42,846 nt of DNA. Source: Bacillota bacterium (GTDB lineage: Bacteria; Bacillota; Clostridia; Oscillospirales; Oscillospiraceae). A program made the position numbers and the translations under genes. The DNA is taken from positions 1 to 42,846 of the forward strand of contig JAQXVF010000036.1 in assembly GCA_029224785.1 (NCBI GenBank), read 5' to 3'. Of this stretch, positions 34,965-42,249 are shown piece after piece (the first letter of the stretch is position 1; each line of letters opens with the position of its first letter). The notes below the pieces were generated by a model. It was not told where the DNA came from, did no database searches, and worked only from the letters and a program-made list of their open reading frames with translations.

Positions 34965-36344
34965 TTATCTGCCGCCCACGGTGATGGAAGATACGCGGAT
35001 CATGGGCTGACCCACGTTGGTGGGCACACTGCCGCTGGAAGATCCGCACATTCCCTGGCCCATATCCAGGTTCTGGCCTACCATGTCGATGTTCATGATC
35101 ACGTCGCTACCCTTGCCCACAAGGCTGGCGCCCCGGACAGGCTCGCAGATCTTGCCGTTTCGGATGAGGTATCCCTCGTTGACGGCAAAGTTAAATTCAC
35201 CGGTGACCGGGTTGACGCTGCCGCCGCCCATTTCCCTGGCATACAGGCCATATTCGATGGAGGCGATGATATCCTCGTTCCGATCGGTGCCCGGTGCAAT
35301 GTAGGTATTGGTCATCCGGGAGGTAGGCGTGTAGCTGTAGCTTTCACGGCGGGCATTGCCGGTGGACTCCATGCCCATGCGGCGGCCGTTGAACTTGTCG
35401 ATCATGTAGGACTTAAGCACACCGTTTTCGATGAGTACGTTCTTCCGGGCGGGAGTGCCTTCATCGTCAAAGTTGATGGAGCCCCAGGCACCGGGGATGG
35501 TGCCGTCGTCAATGGCGGTGACCTTCTCATTGGCGATCTTCTGCCCCAGCTTTCCGGCAAACTGGCTCCGGCCGTAAGCCACGCCGGTGGCCTCCAGGGA
35601 GTGGCCGCAGGCTTCGTGGAAGATCACGCCGCCGAAGCCGTTGTCAATGGCAACAGGCATGACGCCTGCAGGGCAGTAGCCTGCGCCGGCCATGGTAACG
35701 GCCTGCTTTGCGGCCTGAATGCCGGTCTGGCGGGGAGAGACGGTCTCAAACAGCTCCATTCCCATGCGGGCACCGGGACGGCAGCCGCCGGTCTGGGTCT
35801 CCCCGTTCTTCTCGGCAATGGCAGAAATCATCAAACGGGTCCGGATCTGGCGGTCCTGGGCATAGGTTCCCTCGGTGTTGGCGATGAGGATGTTGTGATC
35901 CACATCCAAAAACTGACCGGAAACCTGGGTAATGCAGGAATCGTAGTCCTTAGCGGCAAAATAGCCCTCCTTCAAAAGGCTGACCTTCTCGGCATTGGCC
36001 ACGCTGGAGGGAACCACCCGAATGGGATGGATGTCTCCGTAGAGCCGCTCCTTCAGGACGATGTCCATGGCGGCAGTGCCCTGTCCCAGGGCTTCGGCAG
36101 CCTTCAGCGCGCAGGCGATCAGGCCGCTTTCGCTGGTGTCAATGGTGGTCGCCATAACGCTGCGCAGTCCCTTGTACACACGGACGGCTGCACCCGCCAC
36201 CACCCGGTCAGAGATATTGCTGACCTTGCTGTCCAGCATGCTGATCAGGTGATTGGTGGTGTTCTCTGCAAAAATCTCGGCGTAATCTGCCCCGGTGGAC
36301 ACCGCCTTGGCCAGAACACGCTGACATACTTCTCTTGAAATCAT
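34965..36344 (-). CDS. tldD: Zinc metalloprotease TldD
   Basis: 459 residues from the ATG at 36344 (AAAGGAGAAG upstream); the longer frame to 36452 crosses its promoter. The catalytic HExxxH is HEACGH (His243, Glu244, His248), and further TldD marks are INFDDEGTPARKNVLIENGVL, NARRESYSYTPTSRMTNTYI in part, and GGGSVNPVTGEFNFAVNEGY. It is the catalytic half of the TldD-TldE protease, cytosolic, cutting extended unfolded peptides threaded into its cavity. The pair is co-transcribed. No obvious RiPP precursor or modification enzyme is next to it. Confidence 0.96.
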   Translation of the reverse strand: MISREVCQRVLAKAVSTGADYAEIFAENTTNHLISMLDSKVSNISDRVVAGAAVRVYKGLRSVMATTIDTSESGLIACALKAAEALGQGTAAMDIVLKERLYGDIHPIRVVPSSVANAEKVSLLKEGYFAAKDYDSCITQVSGQFLDVDHNILIANTEGTYAQDRQIRTRLMISAIAEKNGETQTGGCRPGARMGMELFETVSPRQTGIQAAKQAVTMAGAGYCPAGVMPVAIDNGFGGVIFHEACGHSLEATGVAYGRSQFAGKLGQKIANEKVTAIDDGTIPGAWGSINFDDEGTPARKNVLIENGVLKSYMIDKFNGRRMGMESTGNARRESYSYTPTSRMTNTYIAPGTDRNEDIIASIEYGLYAREMGGGSVNPVTGEFNFAVNEGYLIRNGKICEPVRGASLVGKGSDVIMNIDMVGQNLDMGQGMCGSSSGSVPTNVGQPMIRVSSITVGGR

Positions 36345-36388
36345 GTACACTTCTCCTTTACAACTGTTTCTAAGTTGCTGACACACCC

Positions 36389-36417
36389 ATTTTACCACGA
36401 TATGGTTGTTTTCGCAA
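36389..36417 (-). promoter_or_regulatory. Promoter of tldD-pmbA
   Basis: On the minus strand TTGCGA (36412-36417), 17 bp, TAAAAT (36389-36394), with TGG before the -10 box, about 45 bp before the tldD start. Confidence 0.75.
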
Positions 36418-36480
36418 CTGATTTCTTTCCGGTTCCGAAAGGATGCAGGCACAGCCTTCCGCAGCCTCGGAAACGCAAAA

Positions 36481-36501
36481 AGGGCGGGATCATCCCGCCC
36501 T
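36481..36501 (-). terminator. Intrinsic terminator after the DUF3786 gene
   Basis: 9-bp perfect stem AGGGCGGGA/TCCCGCCCT with a 3-nt loop, followed on the minus strand by TTTTGCG. It lies 7 bp past the stop at 36508 and ends the acs cluster. Confidence 0.9.
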
Positions 36502-36507
36502 CTTCGT

Positions 36508-37119
36508 TTACAGATTGGCTTTGATCATGGAGATCAGGATGTCCCCTGCCACCACCCGGTCCTCGGCGGCAAAGCCCTCGCTGAAATTGTCGGAATACAG
36601 CACCTGGGCATTGGGCGGGAACTCCTCGTCCCCTTCCCAAATCAGGATCTGCATCCGGTAGTCCCCAATAAGGTCAAAGCAGAAGCCCACATCCCCGTGT
36701 TTCACCGGGATACCGCCCAGTTTTTCTCCGGCAGCTCTGAATTTCTCCTTCTTCATGCCGAAGGTAAAGGCGGCCCGGGTCAGCACCCGACCGGTGTAGG
36801 GCTTGATATACATCTCCCCCCATGGCATCTCCCGGAAGGTTTTCCACTGCCCCTGCCATTGCACATCCCGGCTTTCCATCAGGTAGCGGAGAAGGAACGT
36901 CTGGGTGGGCAGCGGAGGCACCGGGCCACCGTCCAGCGCCTGGATGGAATACCGGGGGCAGGTGATCCGGAAGCTTCTGTTCAGCAGCTTCACGGTAAAT
37001 GCCTCCCCGTCCCATTCCAGCGCAGACAGACGGGAACGGATCTCCTCCGGCGAGAAGGTCAGGAATTTTTCCTCATAGTAGGAAAAGGGGACCTCTTCCT
37101 TGTGGTTTTCGATTTCCAT
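36508..37119 (-). CDS. DUF3786 protein, copy 1 (next to acsV)
   Basis: 203 residues, soluble, with no membrane segment. I read it as DUF3786 from the C-terminal pattern HGDVGFCFDLIGDYRM, then GDEEFPPNAQVLYSDN and VVAGDILISMI. It resembles the second copy at 41558-42184 (shared GD-[VI]-GF, DEEFP and AG-x-L-x-S), but the two are clearly diverged. The start is 1 bp from the acsV stop, with GGAG upstream, so the two genes are translated together. From memory, DUF3786 genes recur beside acetyl-CoA-pathway and corrinoid genes in acetogens and methanogens; a role in maturing or handling the corrinoid/ACS system is inference. Confidence 0.83.
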   Translation of the reverse strand: MEIENHKEEVPFSYYEEKFLTFSPEEIRSRLSALEWDGEAFTVKLLNRSFRITCPRYSIQALDGGPVPPLPTQTFLLRYLMESRDVQWQGQWKTFREMPWGEMYIKPYTGRVLTRAAFTFGMKKEKFRAAGEKLGGIPVKHGDVGFCFDLIGDYRMQILIWEGDEEFPPNAQVLYSDNFSEGFAAEDRVVAGDILISMIKANL

Positions 37120-37120
37120 A

Positions 37121-39049
37121 TTACATCTCCTGCGTACTGTTGGGGAACAGTCTGGAATCGGTGTGGGGCAGGAAGCAGGCCGCCACGAAGGAATCCATAT
37201 ACCCCGGATGGGTGGAAAGCTCCAGATAGGTCATATTGGCAGCCACCTCCGCCGTCTTGGCGGCGGCATCGTCGCTCATGACCATGGTATACGCTCCGGT
37301 CAGGGAGGAGTTTCCGATATAGGTGAACTTCTCCAGCTCCACGTCCGGGAACATACCGATATTCACCGCGTTTTTCATGTTGATTCCGGAGCCGATGCCT
37401 CCGGCCACATACACATGGTCGATCATGTCCACCGTCATGTCCACGCTCTGCAGCAGGGTGATGATGGCGGAGAAGATGGCTCCCTTGGCCCGGATGAAGT
37501 TATCAATGTCCACTTCGTTGATGGACACTTCCCTGCCGGTCTCCGACTCCTGCTCCGTGGCCAGGACATAGCGTCCCATGCCATGGGCATCCCGCCGGAT
37601 CCGCTCCCCTTCCCGGATAAACAGGCCCTTGGCATTGATGATTCCGCAGCGGAACAGCTCGGAAATGATGTCGATGATACCGGAGCCGCAGATGCCCACG
37701 CATTTCTGTCCCGGATCTCCCACCACGGTCAGGGTAGGCTCCATGGTGTTCTTATCCACCACACAGGCCTCCACGGCACCGTCGGTGGCCCGCATTCCGC
37801 AGGAGATATCGCCGCCCTCAAAGGCAGGACCGGCGGAGCAGGCGCAGCTCATGAGGAAATCCCGGTTGCCGAACACAATCTCGCCGTTGGTGCCCAGATC
37901 GATGAACAGGCTCAGTTCGTCCTTGTCCCAGATCCCGGAGGCCAGAGTGCCGGCAGTAATGTCTCCGCCCACATAAGACCCGATGTTGGGCGCGATCAGC
38001 ACCTCCGCCAGGGGGTTGGCAGGCAGCTTCAGGTCCCCGGCCAACAGTCCTTCCCAGTGGAAGAAGCTGGGGATGTACGGCTCCATCCGGACGCTCTGGG
38101 CGTCCACTCCCACGAACAGGTGGTTCATGGTGGTGTTGGCGCCTACGGACAGCCGCAGGATGCTCCGGGCAGAGATCCCGGCGCTTTTGCACAGGTTGGC
38201 AATGATGGGGGTCAGGGTATCCTTGATGATGGCGTCCTGGAGCTTTTTCCGGCCGCCGGGTCTGCCCTGCTCGATGATCCGGTTGATCACATCCGCACCG
38301 TAGCGGATCTGGCCGTTGCCGGAAGATCCCTTGGCAAGCAGGCTGCCGGTTTCCAGATCCGTCAGCACCATGGTCACCGTGGTGGTTCCGATGTCGATGG
38401 CGCAGCCCACGATGGCACGATCCTCCGGCGGGCAGATATCCATGCAGCGGAACACCCCGTCCTTCAGCAGGCCCTTGACACAGACATGGAAGCCGGTTTC
38501 CCGCAGCACGGCAGCAAGCCGCACCATCACCGTATGGGGGATCTCCACCTTTTCGGCGCCGGAGGACTCCGTTATCGCCCGGGTCAGCCGCTCGTTATCG
38601 GGCATGGTATCGTCCAGACTGGGCTCAGCCATGGTCAGCTCCAGGGCGCGGTAGCCGTTGGTAAAGGCAATTCCGCTTTTCTTCAGGGCCTCCTGCGCCT
38701 CCGTAAATATGGCAATTTCCTTGGGAGAGGAGAGATCCGCTGTCTTCATGCGGGACTGGTATGCGGAGGCGATATCCGGCACAAACACGGTGCAGTCGGA
38801 CACAACCTTGGAGCTGCAGGACAGCCTCCACCCTTCTGTGTATTCCTCATCGGAGATATGACGGCTTTTCAGGCTCTCCAGCTCTCCCTCTACCAGCTTG
38901 ACCCGGCATTTGCCGCAGGATCCGTTGCCGGAGCAGGGTGCGTCGATGGCCACGTTGGCCCGGCGAGCCAGCTCCAGCAGATTATCCCCGATGTTGCATT
39001 CAATTTGAACAGGGCTTCCGCCCTCGATCTGGAAAATCACTTTGCTCAT
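37121..39049 (-). CDS. acsV: Corrinoid protein reductive activator AcsV (RACo-type)
   Basis: 642 residues from the ATG at 39049 (AAAGGACGG upstream). Residues 1-~90 are a 2Fe-2S ferredoxin domain with Cys39, Cys45, Cys48 (APCSGNGSCGKC) and Cys78. A linker follows, then a large ASKHA-type ATPase region: CAIDIGTTTVTMVL (phosphate 1), SVGANTTMNHLF, LFIDLGTNGEIVFGN (phosphate 2) and HVYVAGGIGSG (adenosine). RACo proteins use ATP binding to reduce the inactive Co(II) corrinoid protein back to Co(I) for methyl transfer to acetyl-CoA synthase. It is downstream of acsB, separated by an intrinsic terminator, and directly coupled to a DUF3786 gene. Confidence 0.95.
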   Translation of the reverse strand: MSKVIFQIEGGSPVQIECNIGDNLLELARRANVAIDAPCSGNGSCGKCRVKLVEGELESLKSRHISDEEYTEGWRLSCSSKVVSDCTVFVPDIASAYQSRMKTADLSSPKEIAIFTEAQEALKKSGIAFTNGYRALELTMAEPSLDDTMPDNERLTRAITESSGAEKVEIPHTVMVRLAAVLRETGFHVCVKGLLKDGVFRCMDICPPEDRAIVGCAIDIGTTTVTMVLTDLETGSLLAKGSSGNGQIRYGADVINRIIEQGRPGGRKKLQDAIIKDTLTPIIANLCKSAGISARSILRLSVGANTTMNHLFVGVDAQSVRMEPYIPSFFHWEGLLAGDLKLPANPLAEVLIAPNIGSYVGGDITAGTLASGIWDKDELSLFIDLGTNGEIVFGNRDFLMSCACSAGPAFEGGDISCGMRATDGAVEACVVDKNTMEPTLTVVGDPGQKCVGICGSGIIDIISELFRCGIINAKGLFIREGERIRRDAHGMGRYVLATEQESETGREVSINEVDIDNFIRAKGAIFSAIITLLQSVDMTVDMIDHVYVAGGIGSGINMKNAVNIGMFPDVELEKFTYIGNSSLTGAYTMVMSDDAAAKTAEVAANMTYLELSTHPGYMDSFVAACFLPHTDSRLFPNSTQEM

Positions 39050-39153
39050 TTTGTTTCCGTCCTTTAGTATTTCGTAGAAAACGCGGTATCTTCCGGACAC
39101 GGGCAGTGTACCCCCGAACAGAACATTTTCCGTTCTCTGTCCTCCCTTACAAA

Positions 39154-39182
39154 AGCGGCAGGGCGGGACTCGCCCTGCCGCT
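39154..39182 (-). terminator. Intrinsic terminator between acsB and acsV
   Basis: 12-bp perfect stem (39154-39165 with 39171-39182), 5-nt loop, followed on the minus strand by TTTTG. It begins 18 bp past the acsB stop, so acsV depends on read-through or its own start; I find no convincing -35/-10 pair in 39050-39153. Confidence 0.88.
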
Positions 39183-39199
39183 CTCGGCACGCAAAATCG

Positions 39200-41329
39200 T
39201 TACATCAGAGGCTCCAGGCCCAGCACGGGATGGCCCTTCTCGGTCAGCCAGTTCAGCAGCTCCTCGCAGTCGGTGGTAACCGTCTCGTCTGCGACCATGT
39301 CGGTGAAGTTCTCGATTCCGTACAGCTCCTGAGCGGTCTTGTTCAGGCGCTCTGCCACATCATCCTTCAGTTCCTTGGGCATCCACACGATTCTCTGGAT
39401 GCCGCCTTCTGCAGAGGCAAACTTCTTGGAGGCGATGAAGTGACGGCCATGGCCCATGTAGCCGGGAGTCTGGACACCGCCGCCGGTACAGGAGGCCAGC
39501 TCGCCGAAGGTCATGCCGGCAGGGGTCATGCCCTTGTACTCACGGTTGACCACGATGACACCGTTGCTCACAGGCTCGATGCCGCAGATGCACTCGAAGC
39601 AGCCGCAGCTCGTCATGGGATCCTCCAGGATGGAGTACAGCGTCACGTTCTCCACGGCGCCGTGGGTAGCTTCCGCCACCATCTTGTTGACGGACTCATA
39701 GCGGCCGGTACGCTCGTCCAGCAGACCCTCCTTGAAGATGGGCTGGCAGGGACCGTTGGGGTTCAGCTCGTTGGTTGCCTTGGCATCCAGCCAGCTAACG
39801 GCACCGCAGAGGCCCAGACGCTCGGGAGTGACCACGCAGCAGTGGGCGGGGGCAAAGGACTGGCACAGGATGCAGGTGTAGAAACGGTCCACGCTCTCGT
39901 CGGTCATGGAAGCCAGACGGTCGTCGCGGGCATTGTAGCGGGGCATTGCCACCTCATCACGGAACTTGGCAGCTTCTGCCGCATCGGTGATCAGGGTGAC
40001 CTGGCACTTGTCCACCACCGCGTCAAACTCGTTCATGATCATCACATACAGGACCTCTGCAAAGTCCCGGATACGCAGGCCTGCGTCATAGGCAGCGTTG
40101 GAAACACGGATCCGGACCTGGTTTCTCTGGCCGGTGTGCATCACACCTTCCATGTAGTTGAACCAGGCATGGAACTTCCGCTCGATGACGGACTCGAAGT
40201 CGGGCTGCATCTTCTTGCCCGCCACTTCCACATAGGTCGCCAGGGCAAAGTCCTTCTCGCCGCAGTCGATATCCTTGCCGATAATGGTGATCTTGTGATC
40301 CTCCACCTCGGACATATCCTTCATCAGCACCAGCTCGGCAGTGGGATTCTTGCCGGAGAAGAACTCCACCTTCATATCTGCCTTCCGGATGATCTCGCCT
40401 TCGAAAGCAGCGGCAAAGGCCACGGGAATGGGCAGCTCGGTGGTCTTGATCTTGATGTTCCGCAGCTCCAGGGACTTCTTCACAGTCTCAGAATGGTCGC
40501 AAACGGACTCCAGCGCACCGGGAACCTGGTTCTCGCCCAGATCGATGTCCACCACCACAGGGAAGCCCAGGGCGATAGCGCCGGCGCCTGCGGAGACCAC
40601 AACGGCGTCGATGGCGCCGAAGGTGTTGACAAATGCGGGCACACGGTTCTTGGTGTAGTCCAGCAGGCCGGCCAGGTTGCCGGGCTGCACATTGCCGAAG
40701 ATCAGGGCGGCACGGATGGCCACGGTGACCACATGGATCACAGAGGTCACGTCATGGCCCAGAGGAATAACCCGGAGCTCCAGGCCCATCTTCACGCCGC
40801 CTTCTGCGCACTGCTCAATGCAGTCGCCCACCAGGAAGGTCATGATGCCCTTGGACTGATAGTCCTTGACCACCTTTACAACATCGGCAGCATTTTCCGC
40901 TTTGCCCAGCACCACGGCAACGCCGGGGATATCGCCGGTAACCAGCGGCACACCCAGGGAGCGGATGATGGGGTCGGGTACGAAGCCGATACCGGACTCA
41001 TTGGCATAGGGATCGCCGCCCTCCACATACTTCAGGCCTTCCAGAATCTCCGCGCCAACGGCAGTGGCCAGGCCGGCGTTCAGCGCCTGTCCCAGGTCCT
41101 CCTGGTTGGTGATGAGACTCTTCAGCACACCAACACAGGCAGGAAGGTCGCCAAGGGTCTTGACCTTCACGCCGGTAGCCGCATAAATCGTGGGGAAGAA
41201 ATACGCAGTATCCGGAAATGCAATTTCCTTGTCTGCGCCATATTTGGCGATGGCATCGTTGACGGCACCTTCGGTAAGACCGGCAACCGCATTGGAGCCG
41301 CCGTAAATCAGATCGGTTAATACGCTCAT
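39200..41329 (-). CDS. acsB: Acetyl-CoA synthase (CODH/ACS beta subunit)
   Basis: 709 residues, the full three-domain bacterial form including the N-terminal CODH-contact domain. All A-cluster ligands are present with the Moorella spacing: Cys486, Cys489, Cys498 and Cys508 for the 4Fe-4S cubane, and Cys575-Gly576-Cys577 for the distal nickel (in MTSCGCFEC). These are each 20 positions before Moorella Cys506/509/518/528 and 595-597. The enzyme joins CO, a methyl group from the corrinoid protein and CoA into acetyl-CoA, in either direction. It has GGAGG before the ATG and a -10 box at 41514-41519. The CODH gene itself is not in the window. Confidence 0.99.
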   Translation of the reverse strand: MSVLTDLIYGGSNAVAGLTEGAVNDAIAKYGADKEIAFPDTAYFFPTIYAATGVKVKTLGDLPACVGVLKSLITNQEDLGQALNAGLATAVGAEILEGLKYVEGGDPYANESGIGFVPDPIIRSLGVPLVTGDIPGVAVVLGKAENAADVVKVVKDYQSKGIMTFLVGDCIEQCAEGGVKMGLELRVIPLGHDVTSVIHVVTVAIRAALIFGNVQPGNLAGLLDYTKNRVPAFVNTFGAIDAVVVSAGAGAIALGFPVVVDIDLGENQVPGALESVCDHSETVKKSLELRNIKIKTTELPIPVAFAAAFEGEIIRKADMKVEFFSGKNPTAELVLMKDMSEVEDHKITIIGKDIDCGEKDFALATYVEVAGKKMQPDFESVIERKFHAWFNYMEGVMHTGQRNQVRIRVSNAAYDAGLRIRDFAEVLYVMIMNEFDAVVDKCQVTLITDAAEAAKFRDEVAMPRYNARDDRLASMTDESVDRFYTCILCQSFAPAHCCVVTPERLGLCGAVSWLDAKATNELNPNGPCQPIFKEGLLDERTGRYESVNKMVAEATHGAVENVTLYSILEDPMTSCGCFECICGIEPVSNGVIVVNREYKGMTPAGMTFGELASCTGGGVQTPGYMGHGRHFIASKKFASAEGGIQRIVWMPKELKDDVAERLNKTAQELYGIENFTDMVADETVTTDCEELLNWLTEKGHPVLGLEPLM

Positions 41330-41513
41330 ATTGTTTCCTCCTAAGTAGTCAAATAGCTTGCGATTTCAAGTTCCCACAGGGGCGTAGAGAAGCCCTCTCC
41401 AAAGCAGACAGACGCAGAAGGGAAGAATTCTGCAACAGGATCAGGGAAATCCGTTCTCTCCCATTCTTTCCAGCCCTCTGCAAAGAGCTTCATATTCCTG
41501 TGGATCCTTTTTC
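41330..41513 (-). promoter_or_regulatory. Leader of acsB with possible 50-codon ORF and multiple helices
   Basis: On the minus strand an ATG at 41493 opens a 50-codon frame that ends with TAG at 41341, inside the ribosome site of acsB (TAGGAGG). Its start has only a poor ribosome site, and its third-position GC (about half) is well below that of neighbouring genes, so coding is doubtful. The same RNA has complementary ends CCACAGG (41497-41503) and CCTGTGG (41374-41380) enclosing short hairpins, e.g. 41476-41487 and GCAGAA-N8-TTCTGC (41414-41433). No known riboswitch core is recognised. Confidence 0.35.
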
Positions 41514-41519
41514 ATTATA
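41514..41519 (-). promoter_or_regulatory. -10 box upstream of acsB
   Basis: Perfect TATAAT on the minus strand, 185 bp before the acsB start. No good -35 hexamer is found at 16-18 bp, so the promoter may need an activator or another contact. Confidence 0.5.
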
Positions 41520-41557
41520 ACAGAAACGATCACAACCGGGACGACAAAATTTCCTCT

Positions 41558-42184
41558 CTATTTTTGTGCACTATGGCGGCCCATCAGGGTTTTTAGCCGT
41601 GACATCAACACGCCTGCAATGTAATACACCGTCTCATACCGCACAAAACGGAGGGTGTTTCTGTCCCAAAGAAGGGTAAGCTGTGCCGGAAACTCCTCGT
41701 CGCTGTGGTAGAATTTCAGCACCGCCGAAAGATCGCAGAACAGCGGAATCCGGAAGCCGATATCCCCCGCAGGCCAAGGCTCGCCGCCCAAAAACCGGCA
41801 GGCCCACCGGAACCGGTCCGGGTCACGGTCCGCCATTTGGGACAGCGTATCGTTTTTGAGCATCAGTCCATTGCCGCCCACATACACGCCGGGCAGACTG
41901 TACACCGGGCAGAATTCCCCGGACGCCGCAGCATCCTCCTGACCGTCACAGAGCCAATCATACACGGAAAGTCCCTCTCCGAAGCCCCCCTCCCAGCTTG
42001 TTCCGTCCGGGTAGGAGAAGCGGACCGTCCCGGTTTCCAAATCCACAAAGGTTTTGGCGCCGGCAAAGGGAAACGTCAGAAATTGGCCCTCCAGGACCAC
42101 ACCTTTCCGGTCCAGCAGCTTCTGCCGGTCATACCGGAGAAAGGCCTCTCTCGCCCTGTCCAGGGCAACGGCATAATTATCCAT
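41558..42184 (-). CDS. DUF3786 protein, copy 2 (between acsE and acsB)
   Basis: 208 residues, soluble. It shares with the copy at 36508-37119 the C-terminal pattern: GDIGFRIPLFCDLSAVL, then SDEEFPAQLTLLWDRN and YIAGVLMSRLKTLM. Its N-terminal half (REAFLRYDRQKLLDRKGVVL, TFVDLETGTVRFSYPDGTSW) differs strongly from that copy. No cysteine-rich metal site is seen (three Cys only). AAAGGAGC precedes the ATG. A terminator lies between it and acsE upstream, and the acsB promoter element lies 40 bp after its stop. Placement between two acetyl-CoA-pathway genes suggests a role in that system; the molecular job is unknown to me. Confidence 0.82.
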   Translation of the reverse strand: MDNYAVALDRAREAFLRYDRQKLLDRKGVVLEGQFLTFPFAGAKTFVDLETGTVRFSYPDGTSWEGGFGEGLSVYDWLCDGQEDAAASGEFCPVYSLPGVYVGGNGLMLKNDTLSQMADRDPDRFRWACRFLGGEPWPAGDIGFRIPLFCDLSAVLKFYHSDEEFPAQLTLLWDRNTLRFVRYETVYYIAGVLMSRLKTLMGRHSAQK

Positions 42185-42205
42185 TTTGCTCCTTTATGCA
42201 AAACA

Positions 42206-42229
42206 GCCGGGAGGGAGATCCCTCCCGGC
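42206..42229 (-). terminator. Intrinsic terminator after acsE
   Basis: 10-bp perfect stem (42206-42215 with 42220-42229) and AGAT loop, followed on the minus strand by TGTTTTG. It begins about 20 bp past the acsE stop. Confidence 0.88.
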
Positions 42230-42249
42230 CAAAGAACGCAGGGAAACTA

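Noticed and set aside
33606..36344. Reading tldD-pmbA as part of a bacteriocin cluster
   Set aside because: No precursor peptide, modification enzyme, immunity gene or exporter is found around it.
41341..41493. The 50-codon frame upstream of acsB as a confident gene
   Set aside because: Weak ribosome site, third-position GC unlike the neighbours and no recognised family; kept only as a candidate in the leader entry.
41330..41513. A cobalamin or THF riboswitch before acsB
   Set aside because: I looked for the B12-box and the THF-class conserved cores and did not find them; the region is also short for a cobalamin riboswitch.
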